From JANQTF01 sp036835375 (GTDB lineage: Bacteria; Bacteroidota; Bacteroidia; J057): a stretch of 39,757 bases of DNA. Under the pieces are notes generated by a model. The model saw only the letters and a list, made by a program, of their open reading frames with translations, searched no databases and was not told where the DNA came from. Shown piece after piece: positions 32,690 to 39,757 of the stretch. The stretch covers positions 1 to 39,757 of the forward strand of contig DAITMB010000038.1 of NCBI GenBank assembly GCA_036835375.1, written 5' to 3'. Both the position numbers and the translations under genes were made by a program. Within the stretch, counting starts at the first letter, position 1, and each line of letters opens with the position of its first letter.

Positions 32690-33273
32690 GTTGATTCCAC
32701 GTTGAATGGGGACAAGGAAGCGATCCAATTTCGGATCATTTTCGGGCCTTCGGGGCTCAGGATAGATTCCGGATGAAATTGAACGCCGGCTAAATTATAG
32801 AATTTGTGTCTGATTCCCATGATTTCCCCGGTCGGACCCCATGCACTCACCATCAAACAGGCAGGAAGTGCATTTGGTTCGACGACCAATGAGTGATAGC
32901 GCATCACGGTAATCCGTTGAGGCAGTGCTTCAAACAATCCTTTTCCGTCGTGATGAATCACCGAGGTTTTTCCGTGCATGGGAAGTTGGCCGTGAATGAC
33001 CTTGCCTCCATACAGCTCTGCGATGAGCTGATGACCGAGACAGATGCCCAATATGGGGATTTGTCCGACAAATTCCCGAATCAATGCGCCCGAAACGCCG
33101 CTGTCTTCGGGCCTTCCTGGCCCTGGGGAGATTAATATGCCCATGGGTGCGATGGCAGCGACCTGCGACACCGTACACTCGTCATTGCGGAGCACCATCA
33201 CCTCGGTGTCTCTTCGCACGAGTTCTACCAAATTGTATGTGAAGGAATCATAGTTATCGATCACAAGGACCAT
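32686..33273 (-). CDS. Glutamine amidotransferase, PabA/TrpG type
   Basis: 195 aa. Class I glutamine amidotransferase: NYDSFTYNLVELV at the start, LISPGPGRPEDSG, nucleophile Cys78 in LGICLGHQ, MHGKTSVIHHDGKGLF, MRYHSLVVEP, and the catalytic His167/Glu169 in GVQFHPESIL. It supplies ammonia from glutamine to a chorismate-using partner: anthranilate synthase (tryptophan) or aminodeoxychorismate synthase (folate). The two cannot be told apart by eye, and in many bacteria one protein serves both. No trpE/pabB partner is encoded nearby. Its stop overlaps the start of the hydrolase gene by ATGA. Confidence 0.92.
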   Translation of the reverse strand: MVLVIDNYDSFTYNLVELVRRDTEVMVLRNDECTVSQVAAIAPMGILISPGPGRPEDSGVSGALIREFVGQIPILGICLGHQLIAELYGGKVIHGQLPMHGKTSVIHHDGKGLFEALPQRITVMRYHSLVVEPNALPACLMVSAWGPTGEIMGIRHKFYNLAGVQFHPESILSPEGPKMIRNWIASLSPFNVEST

Positions 33274-33435
33274 ATAGAGAATCGATCAAAATAAGCCGCT
33301 GAGGATATAAGGGGGTCCAGGGGCAATGTGCGGAAAAATAGATAAAAGCGATATTGCCGCCAGCCAAGGTTCTGAATGAGCATCATTCTGAAGGGTGGCG
33401 TGGCATTGCGATGGATGTATTTGCTTGCAAATCTA

Positions 33436-34038
33436 CTATCTAACGGCACCCGGGCGGGTGCTGAGGGGCTGTTGCACGGTCGGCTCAGGATTACCTTCTG
33501 GCTGCCCCACGCCGATGCGGTTGATCTGCTGGTTGGCCTTGCGGAGGGCGCCTTGGCCGACCTCAAGGGTGTATCCCGAGAAGTTTCTCACGGGTCCGTA
33601 GAGGATGGAGTCGCTGCGGTGCTGAGCGGTAGGGAAGTTGAAATTAGCGAAAATGATCATGGCTATGCTGAGCAATAGTGTCGCGACCAAACCACCGAAA
33701 AGCGCCCCTAGTGCGCTGTCGAGCTTGATTTTCATTTTGGCCAAGGCATTGGTGAGGAATCCCAAGATGGCCGAAAAAACGATGTACACTACCACAAAGG
33801 CCGTGGCAAAACTCAATAACGCGACCACTTGCGGCTCTAGGCGCACATTGAGGTAGTCGAGGTACAGGCTTTGGGCCAGATATCGAAGATTCAGCGCCAT
33901 GATGATCCCAATGCCGATGGAGAGCACCCGATTGCTCATCGGGAAAAAGCCTTTGGTGGCACCCCGGTACATCCCAAAGATGATGATGCCGGCGAGAATC
34001 AGGTCTAATGGATTCAGCACTAAGCTAGAAGATTCCAT
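33436..34038 (-). CDS. CvpA-family inner-membrane protein
   Basis: 200 aa with about four membrane helices: LDLILAGIIIFGMYRGATKGF (the CvpA N-terminal signature), VLSIGIGIIMALNL, VVALLSFATAFVVVYIVFSAILGFL and LGALFGGLVATLLLSIAMIIFA. The last 60 residues are polar and Pro/Gln-rich. In E. coli CvpA is needed for colicin V production and has been linked to envelope homeostasis; the biochemical role is unknown. It lies 133 bp after yqeY and 162 bp before the amidotransferase gene. A minus-strand TAGATTTG (33435-33428) right after its stop could be a -7 element for the genes below, but it has no -33. Confidence 0.9.
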   Translation of the reverse strand: MESSSLVLNPLDLILAGIIIFGMYRGATKGFFPMSNRVLSIGIGIIMALNLRYLAQSLYLDYLNVRLEPQVVALLSFATAFVVVYIVFSAILGFLTNALAKMKIKLDSALGALFGGLVATLLLSIAMIIFANFNFPTAQHRSDSILYGPVRNFSGYTLEVGQGALRKANQQINRIGVGQPEGNPEPTVQQPLSTRPGAVR

Positions 34039-34171
34039 GGGAGTCGGGAGTTAGCGTTGGGGCAGATGAATGGGAGGATAGGGGTTCAGTTGCGCGTTGT
34101 CGAGATCTTCGTGGGAAGTGGGATCATCTTCTGGAGGGGAGCTTGTTAGGCACGAAACCTGGCATGATTGC

Positions 34172-34633
34172 CTATTGGCCAGCAGGTAATAGCTCTTTTA
34201 CCAGGGCAGAAATGGCTTTTCCGTCGGCTTTGCCTGCAAATCGCTGGCTGGCTTGGCCCATGACCTTGCCCAGGTCCTTGATCGATGTAGCTCCTAATTC
34301 CTCAATGAGGGATTTCACGGCAGCTTCCAATTCATCGGCGGACATCGCTTTGGGCAAATACGTCTCGATCACGGCGAGCTCTTCTTCCTCACCTAGCGCG
34401 AGATCGTCGCGACCATTGGCCTTGAACTGATCCGCGGACTCGCGGCGTTGCTTGGCCTGCTTGGTGAGCAGCTTGAGTTCCTCCGCCTCGGTGAGGGGCT
34501 CTCCATTGCGGTCAGCAGCCGTTTCTGCGAGCATGATGGCAGACTTGATCGCGCGAATGGTACGTAGTGCGACCTGATCTTTTGCCTTCATGGCAGTCTT
34601 CAAGTGTTCATTAAGTGTTGCTTTCAGACTCAT
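34172..34633 (-). CDS. yqeY: GatB/YqeY domain protein
   Basis: 153 aa. The family pattern is complete: MSLKATLNEHLKTAMKAKDQVALRTIRAIKSAI, LTKQAKQRRESADQFKANGRDDL, EEELAVIETYLPKAMS, LEAAVKSLIEELGA, then DLGKVMGQ. It matches the helical tail domain of GatB, the amidotransferase that makes Gln-tRNA from Glu-tRNA; free-standing YqeY may bind tRNA or act on mischarged tRNA, which is unproven. It is cytoplasmic and lies 26 bp after the redoxin gene. Confidence 0.94.
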   Translation of the reverse strand: MSLKATLNEHLKTAMKAKDQVALRTIRAIKSAIMLAETAADRNGEPLTEAEELKLLTKQAKQRRESADQFKANGRDDLALGEEEELAVIETYLPKAMSADELEAAVKSLIEELGATSIKDLGKVMGQASQRFAGKADGKAISALVKELLPAGQ

Positions 34634-34659
34634 GGGTCAGTATTCAGAATATCAGCAAG

Positions 34660-35136
34660 TTATAAAAAATTCAGTAATACCTCAGGTCTTTGCTCTTTTC
34701 CAAAATATTTTCCTTTTCCGCCACCGGGCTTATAGCAATAGATGTAAAGCGAATCATCCGTATAGCCGAAGTAGGTATCAAATTGAAAATCAAGGTCTTG
34801 CAAAAACACCATCCGGGGCCAGTTGCCTTGCGAAAAGTGTTTTTGGCGAAATTCCTCAATCGGAGCTTTTTCAGGTTCGAAGGTCACAAAGAGGATTTGC
34901 ACCTTGCTGAACTCTGCCGGACGGGAAGCAATCCACTCCGCTTGCTGGTTGCAATGCTCACACCATGGGTCAAAATAAATGATCAGGGCGGATTGTTTCG
35001 GATCAAGGCGGGCTTGGGTGTATTTCTCGCCAGAGAGATCGGTGAATGAAAAAGCCGGCACGGCAAGTTGTGCCCAAGCTGGAGTGAGGAAAGCAATCCA
35101 CGTTCCGATCAAGAGGGCAATTCCAAATGGTTTCAT
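34660..35136 (-). CDS. Exported thioredoxin-fold (redoxin-like) protein
   Basis: 158 aa from ATG 35136 (a TTG farther upstream is less likely). Signal peptide: PFGIALLIGTWIAFLTPAWA. The mature part reads LAVPAFSFTDLSGEKYTQARL, then ALIIYFDPWCEHCNQQAEWI with a CxxC at Cys59/Cys62, and later VTFEPEKAP, NWPRMVFLQDLDFQFDTYFGY. This is the TlpA/ResA-like layout of periplasmic thiol-disulfide or redoxin proteins in Bacteroidota. Partner unknown. TACTTTTG on the minus strand (35165-35158) is a perfect -7 element 21 bp upstream, with no good -33. It heads the leftward gene run. Confidence 0.85.
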   Translation of the reverse strand: MKPFGIALLIGTWIAFLTPAWAQLAVPAFSFTDLSGEKYTQARLDPKQSALIIYFDPWCEHCNQQAEWIASRPAEFSKVQILFVTFEPEKAPIEEFRQKHFSQGNWPRMVFLQDLDFQFDTYFGYTDDSLYIYCYKPGGGKGKYFGKEQRPEVLLNFL

Positions 35137-35554
35137 TGAATTAGAAAGTATGTTGAACAAAAGTAAGAAGGTCTGAGGTAGTATCTGGCAGAGAAGCCTA
35201 CGAGGAACGTTTTTTTGCTGTAACGATCACCTCGCAGGGTTTCTGACCTTCACCGCGAAGATTATAACGCAGGAAGCACCTTTAGGATATATACCAGCCA
35301 GATGAAGTAGAAGGGTCACTGACATTTTTCCACTGAGATTATGGGGGGCCATTTCGTGTTTTCACTGGTCATTCGATGGCTACGTCAGCGCCATTCGAGT
35401 GCTGATTCTCTTTTGCCGGATTCCTTACTTCTCGGAGAAGGTCAATGCTTTGCGGGTGAAATGTGCTACATTCACTTCGTCCAATCGCCAAAGTAGCCCC
35501 TGCGAGATTTCGCATTGTCTTGCGCTTCCGCTTTCACAAGTTTCGATACAGCCC
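35137..35554. other. 418-bp divergent intergenic region before the GHL10 gene
   Basis: It holds the -7 element of the redoxin gene (35165-35158) and a bulged 11-bp hairpin at 35370-35402 (GATGGC against GCCAT-C). I see no consensus promoter facing right and no convincing gene, although the frame of the next gene stays open to 35399. Confidence 0.5.
35370..35402. repeat. Hairpin upstream of the GHL10 lipoprotein gene
   Basis: An imperfect inverted repeat: CATTCGATGGC pairs with GCCAT(T)CGAGTG, one bulged T and one G-T pair, 9-nt loop. It lies about 150 bp before the start codon and has no T run. Confidence 0.4.
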
Positions 35555-37177
35555 ATGCATTCGTTTCTCTCCAATCGGCTTTTGACCACCATACTTCTGC
35601 TATTTCCTTTACTGGCTTGTGCTACGGATCCTCCACCCGCGCCTCCCAAGCATGAGTTTCGTGCCGTGTGGGTCGCTACCTTTCACAACATTGACTGGCC
35701 CAGTGCCAAGGGGATCAGCACATTGAAACAGCAATCTGAATATCGAGAGCTTGTCGCGCGGCAGCAAGCCAACGGTATGAACGCCCTGCTGGTCCAGGTG
35801 CGCCCCAGCGGCGATGCCCTCTATCCCAGCAGTTATGCTCCCTGGTCAGAATTTTTGTCAGGCCAGCAAGGCAAAGCCCCCAGTCCTTATTATGATCCGC
35901 TGACGTTCATGGTAGAGGAAACCCACGAAGCAGGGATGGAGTTTCATGCCTGGATGAATCCCTTTCGCGCCATTTCTCACAAGCGATTCAGCTCGGTGGC
36001 AAGCAACAATGCCGCTTTGCTGCGCCCCGAATGGTGCTTTGACTACGGGGAACGCACTTTCTTCAATCCGGGTCTGCCGGAAGTGCGGGAATACCTAATC
36101 GAGGTAATGTTGGAGGTCGTGAGGAATTACGACATTGATGGCATTCATTTCGACGACTATTTCTACCCTTACGAAGAACCGGGCGATCCCTTTTTGGGCG
36201 ACATCGAGACCTTTCAGGCGTATGGAAAAGGTTTCACCGACATTCACGACTGGCGCCGCCACAATTTGGATCTATTTGTAGAAGCGCTCAGCGAAGCCAT
36301 TCGAGCAGAAAAGCCTTGGATTAAATTCGGGGTGAGTCCAGTGGGTATCTGGCGAAACAAGCGCGACGACCCGCGCGGTTCGGCTACTAGCAGCAGCCAC
36401 ACAGCTTATGATATGCTTCATGCCGACGTGCGATTTTGGCTGGTGAAAGGGTGGTTGGACTATGTCGCACCGCAGCTTTATTGGAGCACTTCGCACCCGT
36501 TGGCCAATTATAACCAGCTCCTGCCGTGGTGGGCAGCCAATGCTTTTGGTCGGCATGTCTATATTGGTCACGCCGCCTTCAAGCTGGACGAAAACATCTC
36601 TCGCCACTGGGACAATCCTGGCCAGTTGCCCCTGCAACTGGACTTGCGACGTGCAATGAATTCCCGGATACAGGGTGGGGTGTTTTACAGTGAAAAAGTC
36701 TTTCGCACCAATCCACACGGCCTGGAAGAAATGCTTCGGACACAATACCATCGTTATCCAGCCCTCATTCCACCGATGCCTTGGAAGGACCCACTTCCTC
36801 CGCTGGCACCAGAGGGAATCATCGCCCAGCGACAACTCTCCCACGTGTTGCTCAGTTGGCAGCCGCCCAGAATTGCCAGCGATGGCGATTCCGCCGCTAG
36901 TTATGCCGTTTATCGCTTTCGACGGGGAGAACCGGAAGACCTCTCCCGGATGGATCGCTTGATCGCGAGAACGCGAAAACCTGTGTTTCTGGACTCACAA
37001 CCACTGGCGGGAGACTGCTATTATTTGGTCACAGCATTGGATCGCCTTCACAACGAAAGTCATCCTGTGAGAGTAGCTGTAGGGACTTCTCGTGATCGAA
37101 TGGCATTCAGCTTTTCCCCTGCTTTGGTTCCTGCCCGGATCCCCCTGGCATCGAGAACGGTGTTGAGAAGCAATTGA
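35555..37177 (+). CDS. GHL10-family glycosyl hydrolase-like lipoprotein
   Basis: 540 aa from ATG 35555, which starts a lipoprotein signal with lipobox LLAC at Cys22. Residues about 35-390 are the GHL10 domain: EFRAVWVATFHNIDWPS, MNALLVQVRPSGDALYPSS, LTFMVEETHEAGMEFHAWMNPFR, YDIDGIHFDDYFYPYEEP, FGVSPVGIWRN and YVAPQLYWS. E. coli DigH (YddW) is a member that cleaves denuded peptidoglycan, so an envelope role is plausible. Residues about 415-520 form a fibronectin-III-like domain (LSHVLLSWQPP, AVYRFRRGE, YYLVTALDRL). The mature protein is expected to be membrane-anchored. Its codon bias looks like that of its neighbours. It is divergent from the redoxin gene. Confidence 0.92.
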   Translation: MHSFLSNRLLTTILLLFPLLACATDPPPAPPKHEFRAVWVATFHNIDWPSAKGISTLKQQSEYRELVARQQANGMNALLVQVRPSGDALYPSSYAPWSEFLSGQQGKAPSPYYDPLTFMVEETHEAGMEFHAWMNPFRAISHKRFSSVASNNAALLRPEWCFDYGERTFFNPGLPEVREYLIEVMLEVVRNYDIDGIHFDDYFYPYEEPGDPFLGDIETFQAYGKGFTDIHDWRRHNLDLFVEALSEAIRAEKPWIKFGVSPVGIWRNKRDDPRGSATSSSHTAYDMLHADVRFWLVKGWLDYVAPQLYWSTSHPLANYNQLLPWWAANAFGRHVYIGHAAFKLDENISRHWDNPGQLPLQLDLRRAMNSRIQGGVFYSEKVFRTNPHGLEEMLRTQYHRYPALIPPMPWKDPLPPLAPEGIIAQRQLSHVLLSWQPPRIASDGDSAASYAVYRFRRGEPEDLSRMDRLIARTRKPVFLDSQPLAGDCYYLVTALDRLHNESHPVRVAVGTSRDRMAFSFSPALVPARIPLASRTVLRSN

Positions 37178-37323
37178 ACAGACCTGTTATCCTCTTGAGG
37201 AATAAATGGGCATTTTTTCAGCTCCTTCAGGTTCGTTGACTGGGTGCGCTTGTGGCTTCCACGCCATTTGCTCAATTTCGTGGCATAAAAGCCTGTCAGT
37301 TACAGGCGCAAGATCGCTCGCCC

Positions 37324-39315
37324 ATGCCTAACCGTCTCGCCAAAGAATCCAGCCCGTATTTGCTTCAACATGCGAATAATCCTGTGGATTGGTATCCATG
37401 GGGACCAGAAGCCCTCGCAAAAGCTCAGTCGGAAAACAAGCTTTTGATCATCTCGATCGGCTACTCCGCCTGCCATTGGTGCCATGTCATGGAGCACGAA
37501 TCTTTTGAAGATCAGGAGGTGGCGCGCTTGATGAACGAGCGATTTGTATGTATCAAAGTGGATCGTGAGGAACGGCCCGATGTGGACAAAGTATATATGG
37601 ACGCCGTGCAGCTCATGACTGGTCGTGGCGGCTGGCCTTTGAACACGATCGCGCTGCCCGATGGAAGCCCGGTGCATGGGGGTACCTACTTTCGGAAGGA
37701 TCAATGGATGGACTTCCTCGGGCAGGTGGACGAACTGTGGAGACAGCAGCCCGGTACTGCCCGCGAATACGCCGAGCACTTGGTCGAAGCCATGCAGAAG
37801 CTACAAGTGGAGATCAGTCCCGATTTGTCGCCCCTTCGGGTGGAGGAGCTTCACGAGATGGCCGACTTGTGGAAAGATCAGATGGATTTCAAATGGGGTG
37901 GGCGCAAAGTCAAATCCAATAAATTTCCGCTGCCCCAAAACCTCATTACCCTGTTGCGTACAGGGCACTTGCTCGGAAACGATGAATTGCTAGCAGCCGT
38001 AGAGGTCACGTTAGAAAAAATGGCTTATGGCGGCATTTATGACCACATTGGTGGAGGATTTTCGCGCTACTCTGTGGATGAATTTTGGAAGGTGCCGCAT
38101 TTTGAGAAAATGCTCTACGATAATGGGCAGCTCATTAGCCTTTACGCCGAGGCATTTCAAGAGAGCAATCGGGAGCGCCATCGTGAAGTCGTCGTGCAGA
38201 CCCTGGCTTTTGTGAAAAGGGAGCTGACCAGTCCCGAGGGAGGATTTTATGCGGCGCTGGATGCAGATTCGGAGGGCAAGGAAGGGAAATTTTACACCTG
38301 GGAATACGAAGAAATCGAAGCGGTTCTGGGCGCTGAGGCCAAGCTATTCAGTGACTACTATCAGGTTCACCCCTTTGGAAATTGGGAAGGAAGCAACATC
38401 TTGTTTGTGCTGGAGGAAGAGGAAGAGTTTGCGGAGCGTTGGAACCTTTCGGTGGAGGAATTCCGCCAGAAAATGGCCACAGGAAGACAACGCTTGCTGG
38501 AAGCTCGCGCTGGGCGGGTGCGTCCCGGGCTGGATGACAAGATCCTGTGTGGGTGGAATGCCTTGATGATGAAAGGCTACCTCGACGCATACCGCGTATT
38601 GGGGGAGGCAGACTATTTACACACGGCGCTTCGCAACGCCCATTTTATTCGTGAACACCTCAGCGACGGTGCGCGCCTCTATCGCAATTTCAAAAACGGC
38701 AAAGCCTCCATATCTGCTTTCCTGGACGACTACGCCTACTTGATGGATGCCTACCTAAGCTTATATCAACTCACCTTTGACCAGCAGTGGTTGGATCAGG
38801 CGGTGGCGCACATGGACTATGTGCAAGAGCAGTTTTTTGATCGGGATACAGGACTCTTTTTCTACACACCTACGGAAGGAGAGCAGTTGGTCAACCGCAA
38901 GATCGAGACACAAGACGATGTCACGCCATCCTCTAATGCAATGATGTCTTTGCTGCTTCATAGCATGGGTTTGCTGTTGGGGCGGCAAGATTGGTTGGAT
39001 CAATCTGGTCGAATGCTGCGCGGGATGCGCAAGGACTTGCTGGCTCATCCGGCGTGGCATGCCCTATGGGGGCAGCGTATGCTCCGGGAGGTGTTTCCTC
39101 ACTATGAAGTGGTGGTAATGGGACCCAAGGCATTGGAAGTGAGAATGTCGTTTGAGCAGGAATATGGCATGAACCGGATTTTTGCTGGCGGCATGGCCGA
39201 GAGCTTACCGATTCTGCAAGGCAGAGCCACAAGCGATACCACCATCTATGTCTGTGAGGGATCTGTATGTCAGCTTCCTGTGAAAACACTGGAGGAAGCC
39301 CTGGACCTGATGTGA
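37324..39315 (+). CDS. DUF255 / thioredoxin-domain protein (YyaL/SPATA20-like)
   Basis: 663 aa from ATG 37324. The N-terminal thioredoxin-like DUF255 domain shows the hallmark SPYLLQHANNPVDWYPWG, SIGYSACHWCHVMEHESF with Cys50/Cys53, VDREERPDVDKVYM and GGWPLNTIALPDG. The remainder is an (alpha/alpha)6-barrel of N-acylglucosamine epimerase type: GGFSRYSVDEFWKVPHFEKMLYDNGQL, YAALDADSEGKEGKFYTWEYEEI, RPGLDDKILCGWNALMMKGY, SAFLDDYAYLMDAYLSLY and ETQDDVTPSSNAMM. This family is widespread from bacteria to mammals with no established biochemical role. No signal peptide is seen, so it is probably cytoplasmic. It follows the GHL10 gene by 146 bp. Confidence 0.94.
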   Translation: MPNRLAKESSPYLLQHANNPVDWYPWGPEALAKAQSENKLLIISIGYSACHWCHVMEHESFEDQEVARLMNERFVCIKVDREERPDVDKVYMDAVQLMTGRGGWPLNTIALPDGSPVHGGTYFRKDQWMDFLGQVDELWRQQPGTAREYAEHLVEAMQKLQVEISPDLSPLRVEELHEMADLWKDQMDFKWGGRKVKSNKFPLPQNLITLLRTGHLLGNDELLAAVEVTLEKMAYGGIYDHIGGGFSRYSVDEFWKVPHFEKMLYDNGQLISLYAEAFQESNRERHREVVVQTLAFVKRELTSPEGGFYAALDADSEGKEGKFYTWEYEEIEAVLGAEAKLFSDYYQVHPFGNWEGSNILFVLEEEEEFAERWNLSVEEFRQKMATGRQRLLEARAGRVRPGLDDKILCGWNALMMKGYLDAYRVLGEADYLHTALRNAHFIREHLSDGARLYRNFKNGKASISAFLDDYAYLMDAYLSLYQLTFDQQWLDQAVAHMDYVQEQFFDRDTGLFFYTPTEGEQLVNRKIETQDDVTPSSNAMMSLLLHSMGLLLGRQDWLDQSGRMLRGMRKDLLAHPAWHALWGQRMLREVFPHYEVVVMGPKALEVRMSFEQEYGMNRIFAGGMAESLPILQGRATSDTTIYVCEGSVCQLPVKTLEEALDLM

Positions 39316-39757
39316 GGGGCGGAGAGGCAATGTTCCATCAGCTCTCCCAAGCTCATTCTTTCTTGCTTGTGACAACACCGATGGGGCCGATCGGAAAAAG
39401 ACAAATGGAAGAAAAAAGCGGTTCGCTCATACGAAGTATCGCATACTTTTGGATTGAGCTTAGGGGTAAATAGTCAAATTATTTTTTTTCTCCAGCAGGC
39501 GAATCAAAAGATATTGATAAGAATAAATCATTGAAAATCAATAAATTATGGTAACCTTTTCCCCGATTTTTTTCATTCAAGAAGAAGCAATAAATTTTGC
39601 AAAAATCGCAAATCGACTAAAAAGAGAATCATCGAGATAGTATTTTAGAAAAACAGTTTAATCGCGATTTGTAACCGTTCGCCCCGTATATCTTCTTAAA
39701 CACTCATTCAAAAAATAAAGCTTTTGGCGGGTCAACTACCTTCGATTTCAAGTAAGA
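39316..39757. other. 442-bp AT-rich region at the right edge
   Basis: No gene is supported. From about 39470 the DNA is very AT-rich, as in a regulatory region for a gene beyond the window. It holds AAATCG-type repeats (39603-39671) overlapping a degenerate promoter (TTTG 39668-39671, 17 bp, TATCTTCT 39689-39696). Confidence 0.5.
39603..39671. promoter_or_regulatory. Operator-like AAATCG repeats near a degenerate promoter
   Basis: AAATCG occurs directly repeated at 39603-39608 and 39610-39615. About 45 bp on there is a 10-bp palindrome AATCGCGATT (39660-39669) and its inverse half CGATTT (39665-39670). CAAATCG (39609-39615) and CGATTTG (39665-39671) are inverted repeats. The palindrome overlaps the candidate -33 TTTG. 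A DNA-binding site is inferred, not shown. Confidence 0.3.

Noticed and set aside
34051..34183. About 45 open codons on the minus strand after yqeY, ending in an acidic/Pro-rich tail
   Set aside because: It has no start codon and overlaps the end of yqeY in another frame; it could be a gene remnant but nothing supports that.
1..39757. CRISPR arrays, insertion sequences, prophage or defence genes
   Set aside because: No regularly spaced direct repeats, transposase, integrase, nuclease-toxin or restriction-modification signatures were found on either strand.

Overview
The window looks like a chromosomal segment of a free-living Bacteroidota bacterium. Direct evidence is: a giant secreted protein ending in a type IX secretion type-B (gliding-associated, CHU_C-like) C-terminal domain; Bacteroidota promoters of the form TTTG-N18..20-TAnnTTTG; few Shine-Dalgarno sequences; and the gene order CBS protein, NAD kinase, DUF6089, uppS, bamA, Skp/OmpH. 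Base composition looks near 50% GC or slightly above, which would fit the Saprospiria/Cytophagia side better than low-GC Flavobacteriia, but that placement is a guess.

Layout: (1) 1-6246 holds two divergent, paralogous, cysteine-rich secreted proteins, the left one cut by the window edge and the right one complete (1455 aa, eleven tandem Ig/PKD-like repeats plus the sorting domain). They are separated by 748 bp without a convincing gene. (2) 6366-10857, minus strand: rpoN (sigma-54), an amidohydrolase translationally coupled to an Lrp/AsnC regulator, and an acyl-CoA thioesterase. (3) 11091-17214, plus strand: thyA, a DUF58 + BatD-like pair, a tRNA-Ala(GGC) unit with its own promoter and terminator, an FMN-dependent alpha-hydroxy-acid dehydrogenase, a thioredoxin-fold protein and a TonB-like protein. 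(4) 17316-20034, minus: a DUF151 bifunctional-nuclease-family protein and etfB-etfA. (5) 20077-21789, plus: a small TPR protein and an nfu-lipB pair (Fe-S delivery and lipoate synthesis). (6) 21867-35136, minus: fourteen collinear genes, mostly for the cell envelope: redoxin, yqeY, cvpA, pabA/trpG-type amidotransferase, alpha/beta hydrolase, CBS protein, a small Omp85 protein, NAD kinase, DUF6089, uppS, bamA and three Skp-like chaperones. Several neighbours overlap by ATGA. (7) 35555-39315, plus: a GHL10 lipoprotein and a DUF255/thioredoxin-domain protein, then 442 bp of AT-rich DNA with operator-like repeats.

The envelope cluster is the functional core. UppS makes the lipid carrier for peptidoglycan and surface glycans, BamA inserts outer-membrane proteins, the Skp-like proteins chaperone them across the periplasm, and DUF6089 and the second Omp85 are themselves predicted outer-membrane barrels. 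A hairpin after DUF6089 and a good promoter before uppS suggest that the run is split into at least two transcription units.

I see no CRISPR array, insertion sequence, prophage, rRNA or defence island. The window is largely housekeeping. The least ordinary items are the divergent secreted paralogues with a regular cysteine pattern, the triple Skp array, the extra Omp85 gene in the NAD kinase operon, the stripped-down Bat module and the operator-like repeats at the right edge.
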